This document shows, piece by piece, positions 9,951 to 19,100 of a DNA stretch of 64,000 nucleotides (positions are counted from its first letter, which is position 1; each line of letters starts with the position of its first letter). A program made the translations under genes and the position numbers. The stretch comes from Trichomonas tenax. Taxonomy: Eukaryota > Parabasalia > Trichomonadida > Trichomonadidae. The DNA is taken from assembly GCA_023091735.1 (NCBI GenBank), contig JALKBU010000050.1, positions 45,235 through 109,234 on the forward strand, given 5' to 3'. The notes below the pieces were generated by a model. That model searched no databases, had not been told where the DNA came from, and saw only the letters and a program-made list of their open reading frames with translations.

Positions 9951-12900
9951 ATGTCAGCTCTCTCAGCGAGCGCTTCGGAAACGTTCATCAACAGTGCGGG
10001 CAATAATTTCATGCAGTCGCGAATTGTCGATGGAGAGAATTACAGCGCTCCGCTTTACGGCGATTGGCTCCACAATGAATTTTTAGTTTCGATAAATCCG
10101 CCAAATTATCCACCAGAACCTGTCGATTTTCCGAGCTTAACGTTTACAACACAAGGAATTGTCGTCATGTGCATACCGAACTTGCTTCAGCCGCCACACT
10201 TGCGCGGAACTTCTTCTGTCTACTGCTGGTCGAAGACTTCGACAGAATCAACGTCAAATCCACAACAAGAAATCGCCAAAGCCATCGTCACGCAGTACCA
10301 ACAATGCATGCCGAAGATGGCTCTCGCAGCACGAGTAAATCCTACAATAAACGACTTCAAAAATTCATTATCTAAAGTGAGATTGCAAAATTTGTCTGTG
10401 AGGACACTGTTTCACTATGCTTCTCATGGTGGTCCTGATGTATCATCTCAATATATTATGCTTCACAGTCCAGACAAGCAATCATTCGATCATTTCCCGA
10501 TAGAAAGTGTTCTTACAGCTACAGATTCTTGCAGCGTTCATATTTTAGATTGCGACAATGCTGGTGCATTAATCAATTCATATCGATCATTTATCAACGA
10601 TAAAGCCGAATCTGGCATTAAAATGGATTTATTTGCGTTCTTCGCATGCGGTACAAGAGAGAGATTGCCCCGTTCACCTGATTTACCGCATGATATTTTC
10701 ACATCTTGTATGACGACACCAGCAAGAATTGCTTTGCTTTGGCACTCTCGCCACTACTACTGCTTCAAAAATGGGCCACTTCGCCCATTAAATACAGACT
10801 TTTTCAGAAGTTCACCAAATAATATTTTGGATGATATCAGTTTAATACTTCATAGACTTGTAGAAGCTATGGCATTTGAAGTTTTCTCTCCAGATTTATT
10901 CATGCGCGTTTTCAGAACTGATTCTTCGATTGCACACTTAGCTGCAAACTTTTTCCTCGCGTGCAGAATTTTGTCTTTCTTCGGCGTCCAACCAAAGAGT
11001 TTGCCTGAGATGCCTGATGTCTCTAATCATCCTCTATGGCACACATTCGACTTGCGCCTTGATGTCGCTCTTCAGCAATTGCATTCACCACAACCTGATC
11101 CTTCTTTGAGTTACACAGTTTTCTTGGAGCAATCATTAAAGACATTGTCTCATTTGATGAATGTTTCAACAAAAGATATCAGTTTCCCAGGACAATTAAC
11201 ATTAATTCCTCCAGCATTAACAACTCCTTCTCTCCAGGCGGAAGGCAGTAAAGTTTTGGCTTTGTACATCGACAAAAGCATGTCAGCAGTTCGTCAAATG
11301 TGGTATTTCCCGATTGCTGTTCCTCTCTTCCAAATGTTGACATCGCCGGCCTGCAATGACTATCTTCTTTTTGCTGTTGCAAAGACTCTGTGTTTCATGC
11401 CTTCTGCTCGTGCAATTCTTCGTGAACTTGGAAAAGAAGCATTTAAGATGGTTCTTTCTCCACTATTAAAGAAAGAAAATCCAGTTTTCTCTTTAGTCAT
11501 TTGCACGATATATCACTTCGAGAACAATGAAGCTGTTGCACAACTCGTTCAAACAGATTGGTCTGATGTTGTTCTTCCACTTCTTTCTCATCAAATGACT
11601 GATGTCAGACTTTGGTCTCTTTTATTCGTTGCAACATTTATTTCTTCAATTCCAAACAGAGAATTGATGGAGAAGACAGCAAAGCAAGTCTTGGCTTTAT
11701 GTGACGATACATCTCCTGAAGTAAGAATTGCTTGTATTCATTCACTTTGTTCTTTAATTCCATGTGGATTCACTGACGACATTAAAAACGTTTCAGTCGA
11801 ACTCGCAAGAGATATAAATTCATCTGTCAGAAGCGAACTCATTGTTATGCTTTCAAACGCAGCCAAACAGTGCCCAGCTCTGTTCGAGAGTGATGAAATG
11901 AAGCAATGCGTTACCTATTTATGCTCTGATCCACATCCATTAGTTAAAAGACTCGCTGAACAATTACGCATCGAAGCATCTCCTTCATTTGTTTTGCAGT
12001 GGTTTGCTCGCGCTGTTCTTTCGCCAATCAGATCTCTCGTCGGCAGCACCGATAAAACAATTTCTTCTGTTCAGCCAACAGCAACATTACCTGTGAGAAA
12101 TACAACAAAGCCAATTATTACTGTTGGACGCGCAAATAGTTTCAGGTTACTTAACACACACGCAACATGTTCATCAAACTTCACAAGCACATACGACGGA
12201 AGCGCAGCACTCTTCGGAAGCTCTGCAGGTGAAGTTGTATATGCACAGTGGGATGCGCAGGTCGCGAGATCAGTTCGCATTTCTTCGAAGCCTGTGACAC
12301 GTGTCCAATGTATTTCCAACTGTGGATATCCACTCATTGTTGCATCTGATAGTGATTCTAACATTAGATTCCTCAATTCAGAGCTTGGAACAATCACCGC
12401 ATTCCGTGTTCAAGAGAATCACTCTCGTTTTGAGTTCCTTGAAAATGACAGAAGGCTGTTGACATATGCAGTTAATGATGAGAACACAGAAGTTGCTTGC
12501 TATGATATGAAGAGCGAGAGACTCTTCCAGCGCTTGAAGCCATCAGGAGGACAAGTTCATAATGTTAGAGCATTGAATCATCTCAGCGACGTCGTTGCTG
12601 TTGTATCCGAGAAGTGCCTTGAATTCTTCGACATGAGGACTGGCTCTGCTGTGGTAACATCTGCTGAAGGAGTTTCTCCTTTCGATGTTGCACAGCTTGA
12701 TAAGTCTGCAAACTTATTCGCAATCGCTCACAAGTGTGGAACTGTTTCTCTTTTCGATGCAAGATTTAACGAACCAATCAAGAGATTCCAAGCTCCAACT
12801 GAAACAACACAAGCACTTTCATTTGCCGTTCAACCAGAGTCTGACGCTGCGGCAATAGGTACAGCTCGTGGCGTCACAGTCATTGATATTCTTGGAGGAA

Positions 12901-13046
12901 AGAGAATCGAATACAACACTGTTCCATCGCTTATTTTCTCAAGGAATCTTGAAGCTGTTAATACTTGTTGCTTCTCTCCAACCAAGTTTTCACTTGCAAT
13001 CCTTCAAGGACAAGGCGATGTCCTCTTCCTTGATGATGCATCATAA
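9951..13046 (+). CDS. RPTOR: Raptor, scaffold subunit of TOR complex 1
   Basis: Raptor presents substrates to TOR kinase in the nutrient-sensing complex TORC1. The N-terminal caspase-like domain is unmistakable: LFHYASHGGPD (His near residue 157), then VHILDCDNAGALINSY (Cys near 201), then LPRSPDLPHDIFTSCMTTPA, which corresponds to the conserved IPDLPADLFTSCLTTP block. HEAT/armadillo helices occupy about residues 300-680 and a WD40 propeller fills about 720-1031. Length is 1031 residues against roughly 1330 in human; the difference lies mostly in the linker before the propeller. The His-Cys pair of the caspase fold is kept here, although Raptor is not known as a protease. It ends 101 bp from the convergent SPX transporter gene. 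Confidence 0.9.
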   Translation: MSALSASASETFINSAGNNFMQSRIVDGENYSAPLYGDWLHNEFLVSINPPNYPPEPVDFPSLTFTTQGIVVMCIPNLLQPPHLRGTSSVYCWSKTSTESTSNPQQEIAKAIVTQYQQCMPKMALAARVNPTINDFKNSLSKVRLQNLSVRTLFHYASHGGPDVSSQYIMLHSPDKQSFDHFPIESVLTATDSCSVHILDCDNAGALINSYRSFINDKAESGIKMDLFAFFACGTRERLPRSPDLPHDIFTSCMTTPARIALLWHSRHYYCFKNGPLRPLNTDFFRSSPNNILDDISLILHRLVEAMAFEVFSPDLFMRVFRTDSSIAHLAANFFLACRILSFFGVQPKSLPEMPDVSNHPLWHTFDLRLDVALQQLHSPQPDPSLSYTVFLEQSLKTLSHLMNVSTKDISFPGQLTLIPPALTTPSLQAEGSKVLALYIDKSMSAVRQMWYFPIAVPLFQMLTSPACNDYLLFAVAKTLCFMPSARAILRELGKEAFKMVLSPLLKKENPVFSLVICTIYHFENNEAVAQLVQTDWSDVVLPLLSHQMTDVRLWSLLFVATFISSIPNRELMEKTAKQVLALCDDTSPEVRIACIHSLCSLIPCGFTDDIKNVSVELARDINSSVRSELIVMLSNAAKQCPALFESDEMKQCVTYLCSDPHPLVKRLAEQLRIEASPSFVLQWFARAVLSPIRSLVGSTDKTISSVQPTATLPVRNTTKPIITVGRANSFRLLNTHATCSSNFTSTYDGSAALFGSSAGEVVYAQWDAQVARSVRISSKPVTRVQCISNCGYPLIVASDSDSNIRFLNSELGTITAFRVQENHSRFEFLENDRRLLTYAVNDENTEVACYDMKSERLFQRLKPSGGQVHNVRALNHLSDVVAVVSEKCLEFFDMRTGSAVVTSAEGVSPFDVAQLDKSANLFAIAHKCGTVSLFDARFNEPIKRFQAPTETTQALSFAVQPESDAAAIGTARGVTVIDILGGKRIEYNTVPSLIFSRNLEAVNTCCFSPTKFSLAILQGQGDVLFLDDAS

Positions 13047-13147
13047 TATTATTATTTTTTTGTTTATTAGTATTATAAAGATATTGTATTTTTGTTTAAC
13101 ATCAATTAGATATTAAATTTTACTAAAAACTGTAATGCAGTATTGGA

Positions 13148-15268
13148 TTACATTCCATAGCCAAGTCCTATGCCGTAGTAGATTGTCATAACGCAGGCGA
13201 ATAGAATTACTGTAATCATAATACCCCACCTGATGAAGCTTCCACTAGAGATATATTCCTTCTTTGTATCGTCTGTGAGTGAGACGCAGCACATGTTCGG
13301 GAATGATGAAACCGGGAGAATCTGAGATGCGGTCGTAGCCATGCATCCGCACATGCAGAACAATGCAATGTGGCCACCACGCTTTCCGGCGAAGTCTGCG
13401 ACAAGAGGCATTGTGATCATGGATGAGACTGTGTGCGTAAGGAAGAAGTCGATGACAATAACGCAAATGTTGACGATCAAAATTGTAACCCAAAGAGGCT
13501 GATCGCCGAGCAACTTCGTCATAGCATCAGAGATGACATCCATTAAGCCGCTTGTCTGGACGATCTTGGAGAGAACGTTACCACCCATGAGAAGGAAGAT
13601 GATGTTCCATGGGAGTTCCGCGATCTTAGACGGAGGAAGGATACCAACGCCGTAGAAGATAACGAGTGGAAGGAAGCCGACAATACCGTAGTCAGAGAAT
13701 ACTTTATCAGCACCGAATGGAAGGCAGACCCAGATAACGATGATAATAATGGAGACAACAGAAACGAAGATCTGGCGCCAACCAAAATCTGTCTTTGACT
13801 CCGGAATAGATGGAACACCTTGGATATCAATCGGATACTTAATCATGATAATAAGCCAAGCGATGATAGCGCAGATGATGGAGAATGGAAGAGCCGTAGC
13901 AAAGAACTCAGTGAATGAAACATTTGCCTTGATGCCGAATGTCTTTGCTGCATCAGCGACAGCTTGGACAGTGACGGCATTTTGTGGAGAAGAAAGTGGC
14001 GTCATCATACCTCCAAGGTTGCCACCAAGAGCGATGGAAAGAACGACAGCGCGTGCGTAGTTGGAGTCTCTGGGAATTTGCCTTAATGTTGGACCAACGA
14101 GAGTGACGACAATCATTGTGGATGTGATGTTTGAGATCCACATAGCGATGAAGGCGTTCAAGAGAGAGCAAACGAGTAAGAAGATTCTTGCGTTTGAAGC
14201 TGCCTTCTTGAGAGCGATTGAAGCGATTCTCTTGTCCATTTCCGTAGCCTGGAGAGCAGCAGCAATGGTGAAACCACCCATAGTGAGGAAAACAGTTGGG
14301 CTCATCGTCGCAGACTGAATGAGTTTACCCAGATCCGCGGGCGTATAACCAGTGATGACCTTGAGGATAACGGAGATGAGCGGGATGGAGATTGATGTCA
14401 GCCACAAAGGAACAGCACCAGTTGCCCACAAAATCGCGCAGAAGCCAACGATACCGATGCACTTCTGAGCGGAATATTGGAGCTTAGGCGTGAAGCGGGC
14501 GACAGAGAATACAATCAAGAAGATAAAAGCAACAATGAGCGGAATAAATTTAACTGGCTGAGAAATGCCAGATAATTCAGATTTACGGAAATCAATGGCG
14601 TTGAAATCGCGTAAAATTGTTGATTGCTTCCACGCCATGGTCGAATCGACTTTATTGTGTAATTCGAGAATGATTTCTGGACGAGGTCTATTATCTGGTG
14701 TGAGAGAAATCTCACGGAGGACGGTTACGTACTGGTCCTCAAGCTGGTTCATGAGACTTTCGATCTCTGGAAGATTGAGGAAGATATCTGCCTCATTAAT
14801 GATAAATTCTTCGCAAAAATGGCTATTTCCGAAGTTCTTTTTGATTTTCTTGACAATTTTCTGTCCGGCTGTTCTGTTTACCTCGAGAAATGTTCTTAAT
14901 TCGTATGTTTCAAGAGTGATACCGAAAACGCGCTTAAGGAATGATTTCTGGGTGTCTTCATTTCTGTCAGAGAACTCTAAATGCTCATTGATGTCAATCA
15001 AAATTTCATCGATCAATTTTTGGCACTCAACGAACTCGTTCGAATAGAAACTAGTGACAACATTGAACGATTTGTACAGCTTCTTGAAGAAATCCTCTAA
15101 GAACTTCTCCTTCATGTTCTCGACTTCAGCCAACAAAGCGCCATTGTCGTGCGCCTCTTCAAGCATCTCCCTGCCCTGCGCGATGATCTTCTTCAGCTTT
15201 TTGTAGTCAACGTATTTGTCATACCAAGCTTTGACCGCGACAAATCGAATCTGTTTTCCGAACTTCAT
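13148..15268 (-). CDS. SPX-domain phosphate transporter of the SLC13/DASS family (Pho87/Pho90-like)
   Basis: This is a probable low-affinity plasma-membrane phosphate transporter controlled by inositol pyrophosphates. The 706-residue product starts MKFGKQIRFVAVKAWYDKYV and has an SPX domain at about residues 1-190, including the basic YKKLKK cluster that binds inositol phosphate in characterised SPX proteins. The rest is a polytopic DASS transporter with about 11-12 spans. The first substrate-site hairpin reads ALGGNLGGMMTPLSSPQNAV, where the SPQN signature matches the yeast Pho87/Pho90 branch. The frame continues to 15382, but TCACTTTT lies nine bases upstream of the ATG at 15268 and the SPX domain begins there. 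It is followed on the same strand by the cyclase gene, with no sign of co-transcription. Confidence 0.87.
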   Translation of the reverse strand: MKFGKQIRFVAVKAWYDKYVDYKKLKKIIAQGREMLEEAHDNGALLAEVENMKEKFLEDFFKKLYKSFNVVTSFYSNEFVECQKLIDEILIDINEHLEFSDRNEDTQKSFLKRVFGITLETYELRTFLEVNRTAGQKIVKKIKKNFGNSHFCEEFIINEADIFLNLPEIESLMNQLEDQYVTVLREISLTPDNRPRPEIILELHNKVDSTMAWKQSTILRDFNAIDFRKSELSGISQPVKFIPLIVAFIFLIVFSVARFTPKLQYSAQKCIGIVGFCAILWATGAVPLWLTSISIPLISVILKVITGYTPADLGKLIQSATMSPTVFLTMGGFTIAAALQATEMDKRIASIALKKAASNARIFLLVCSLLNAFIAMWISNITSTMIVVTLVGPTLRQIPRDSNYARAVVLSIALGGNLGGMMTPLSSPQNAVTVQAVADAAKTFGIKANVSFTEFFATALPFSIICAIIAWLIIMIKYPIDIQGVPSIPESKTDFGWRQIFVSVVSIIIIVIWVCLPFGADKVFSDYGIVGFLPLVIFYGVGILPPSKIAELPWNIIFLLMGGNVLSKIVQTSGLMDVISDAMTKLLGDQPLWVTILIVNICVIVIDFFLTHTVSSMITMPLVADFAGKRGGHIALFCMCGCMATTASQILPVSSFPNMCCVSLTDDTKKEYISSGSFIRWGIMITVILFACVMTIYYGIGLGYGM

Positions 15269-15276
15269 GGTTTTTG

Positions 15277-15284
15277 AAAAGTGA
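15277..15284 (-). promoter_or_regulatory. Initiator TCACTTTT of the SPX transporter gene
   Basis: On the minus strand GTCACTTTT precedes the ATG by about nine bases. It rules out the longer upstream frame as the natural N terminus. Confidence 0.6.
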
Positions 15285-16126
15285 CAAAAATCTTCACTTT
15301 TATAAATTGTTTCCTGATTTTGCTGTTTATTACTAATATTTAATTTTACATTTTTGATCATTGAAAGTGACAACGTAAACATTTCAATTGTTGAGCCATT
15401 TTTCTTTTAAAGGTCTGGAAATACGGTTTTGCCGCTGTTAATTGGAAAATTTCTTAACCGATAATTAGAGATTTGTGCCATGTAAAAATTTTACAAACCA
15501 AACCCATTGTTATATCTCCTGACAAATTTTTATTTGACATATAAATTTTCTACATGACAAAACAGAAGTCCTTTGATTTATGTCGAAAAATAATAACCAG
15601 AGACACGAACGACAAATTGATTGTAAATTATTTCATTCTCCCAGGCTAGCTAAAATCAATTTATATATATATAAAAAAAAACCATTTCGTTAATTCATTG
15701 AAATGTCTTCCATCAAAAATTTGAGCATCAGTCATTCAAACGAGAGAAACCATGGAGGATGTTTATTTTATTGGTGTTGCGGTGAATGTATTCAAGAAAA
15801 AAAAATAACTCGTTGCAGAAATGCTGTTTTATATTAACACTAATTTCACTTTTTGATTTGTTGCTTCAGAAGGTTCCTTACTGCACATAATTAACAGCTA
15901 TTTCGATGATTCCTTAACTCAATTGGTCGCTGTGACCTTTTTATTCCTTCATATCAATATTTTGGCTATGAAATTTGTTTCGAAAAATGCAAAACGAGGT
16001 CAATATCTGGTGATCTCGTTTCCCACCGTTTTAGGTAATATCATCATCAAAAGCAGTTAAATTTATTGTAGTTTAAATAAAGAAGAAATAATATCACATG
16101 AGCATTTATAAAAATAAAAAAAAAGA
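15285..16126. other. Intergenic AT-rich DNA
   Basis: This lies between two minus-strand genes. It holds weak relatives of the upstream motif (TTGACATATAAA near 15534, then CTACATGACAAAA) that may belong to the SPX gene promoter. No reading frame, RNA gene or repeat is recognised in the remainder. Confidence 0.45.
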
Positions 16127-19100
16127 TTAGTTCTTGTGGGTTGATGTGTAACCAGAAACTAAGTAAGTGTGGATCATTCTCTCCTTGATTTCGACATCAC
16201 CACGCTCCTTGAATACGAAATCTTGGTCATAGACTAAATCGTACATGTGCTGTGGGATGTGAACGTTCATTGGAACACCGTGGTGCTCCATAGCTGCAGC
16301 GACAGAGATTGCAGAACCAAGAATATCGAATGTTGGCTTTTCTATACCAAGAACACCTGCAATGATTGGACCACCGCAGTTGATACCGGCACGAATACGA
16401 AGCTGCATCTTGTTTTCAATGTCGAAGAGTGAAAGGCCGTTGATGGCATCAAGGCAGAATGAAATAGCTTGCTTAGCATGGATTGCAGGATTATTAACTT
16501 CGTCGAAAATACCACCAGCAGCCATGTAGCAGTCACCGATACATTTGATCTTAATCATCTTGTCGTAGCGTGAAAGTGCAGTATCGAACATCTTGAACAT
16601 CTTGTTGAGTGTAGACATGACTGTTTTAGCAGGAAGTGAGCCACACCATGGTGTGAATGAGACAATATCCATGAACAAAATGGATGCTGATGGGACAGAG
16701 AATGAGATGTTAGACTCACCACGCTGAAGCTTGCGAACGATGATGTCTGGAAGAATCATCTTAAGAAGGTGTTCGCCTTTCTCGTGCTCTTCGTCCAAAA
16801 GCTTCTTGGCTGTCATTGCTGGTGTTGTATCCTTCATGACGACGATGACCATAGCAAGGCCTTCGCGGTTTGTTGGTGCTGTCTGGACTTCACCGATGAG
16901 GGAAACTGCGATAACATTGAACTCAACCATGATTGGTTCACCCTTGCGCTCGATCTCAGCTTCCATTGTGATACGTGGAGAACGCATGGCGTTCATCGCT
17001 GTGCGGAGAGCAGAGAAGAATGTGTTGAGGCCTTGTTCCTTGCCTTCTGGAGCCTTTGTCATCTCTTCGAGCTTCTTTCCAATAACATCATTAGCGTTGA
17101 CGCCGAGGATGTTCTCGACAGACTTATTTGCGGAAAGGATCTTGAGGTTGTTGTCCATGAAGACAGTGCCGTCGAGAAGGTTGGAGACAAGCATCTCATA
17201 GAATGACGTGTCCTTTGTCAATGAGTCATCATCGTTAGAAGAGAAGTCGTTGGAAAGGATCTTAAGAATTGTCTTGGAGTTGAGGATATCATGTGGATCG
17301 GCCTGAAGGAAGAGTCTTATTGTGCCAACTGTGGACTCAGCAATGAGATCCATACCGAACATGGCATATAAACCGAGAAGGATGACAATGATAATCATAA
17401 TGACAACTGGAGTTGTCATTGATGTGGAAAGTTTGTTGTTCTTGGAATTGAGCTTATTTTGGAGGATATCGATACCTGGATCAACAAGTTCTGGAATAAG
17501 CTTAGAATGCGTCCACAGAACTGATGTTGTAATACGAAGATCACCGAGAGGAAGTGTCTCTGATTCGAACATATCGTAAATACTTCTGATGATTGCATAA
17601 GCAGATGTTTCGATAGATGCGCATGTCATAGTACCGACAATACCCTTAAGGAATGTAGATGGATCGCAGGATGACGTCGAGAACATGCCAACGTATTCCT
17701 TACCGCCATTAGCTGCGCGACGATCGTTTGTAACATCATCACCAAACCACCAACTATTGATAAGCTGTGGAACTCCATCGAGAACGTTCTCTTTGATCCA
17801 TGTGACGACTTTCTCGAAGTCAACAACATCTGGATGCAATGATATGTAAGCAGGGACTGACTTGAGGCGGTATCTGAGGACTGTGATGACTGTTGCTTGG
17901 ATGGCTGTTGGAGCGCTAACGAGATCGAGGAATTGTGGGCAAATGAGCCTGATTTCGTCAGCGATGCCAATTGGAATCAAGTATAAGAAGCAGAATATGA
18001 TAACGAAGCAAATAATAAGGACAAACTGAGGAGCAATGAAGCAGCCAACAAGTTTGACATCGAGTCTGCTGTTTGTGTTGGATGTTGAAAGAATACGAAG
18101 AGCATTTTCTTCCTGTGTATCAAGTTTCTTCTCGTTATCATTCTCGATATTCTTGTTGAGAGCCTTGTTGAGCTTCTGGACAATCTGTGAAATAGATCGC
18201 TTAGGGATAGCTTTGAATGCATTAGCAATCATCTTCTTCTCGTGCTGAACTAAGTATGAAATGATGAACATGATGACGATATCGAGGATGATGACAAAGA
18301 TGAGATCGAAAATCAACATGATCTTGATAGTGTCAATCCTGAACGTGAACATTGATGTGGCATCAGCGATCATTTGATCCATGATTTCGAGCCAGAATTC
18401 GCGAAGTTTAATGACACCGTGAGTGATTGTGTAGAATGCAGAGTTGTTGAAGGTTTCGAGTGGCTTTTCGATAGACTGCGTTGCAGTCTTGATAACATAC
18501 AAAATGTAGCTCTGCATCGAGAATTTGCTTTCACTAGTTCCACAGTCAGCGCAAGTACCTATGTATACATCAATCGCTCCAGAAAGGTTGAAACAGTAGT
18601 CGAGAGATTTAGCGAAGAAACCAGTGGACTTCATTGTCGGCAACAAAAGTTCGAACTCTTGTGAGCGTTCGGTCAATTCTGCGATCTTTTCAAGAAGAAG
18701 GGACTCATCAGTCTGATTGAATACGTCAGTGCCAGTTAGTGTATTATAGCGGGACTTCATCGTCGGCATGTAACCAAGGACTGAGCCCGCATATTGCATT
18801 GTGTAGAGAGAAACCTGCATTGCTGACTCATAGATTGTAGTGACGTAGTGAAGACCAAGAGCAGACTTGATCTGCGTAGAAAGCTGGTTAGGAATGATGA
18901 TAAGGAATGGAACTGTTGTAGCAAGCAAGACAATGACATACATGAAGAAAATCAAAGCCTTGGCAACTTTCATTGATGGGAGTTTGATTGATGCAATTGA
19001 GTTCTCGACATATTGTGTTTCTGGAGAAATTTCAATTTTGTGACCACCACCTTCGATGTTTTCACCCATTGATGCGCTGCTGAGGCCGACAAGGAAGCTC

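Noticed and set aside
13740..14318. Plus-strand frames opposite the SPX transporter
   Set aside because: Shadow frames of a well-supported membrane transporter on the other strand.
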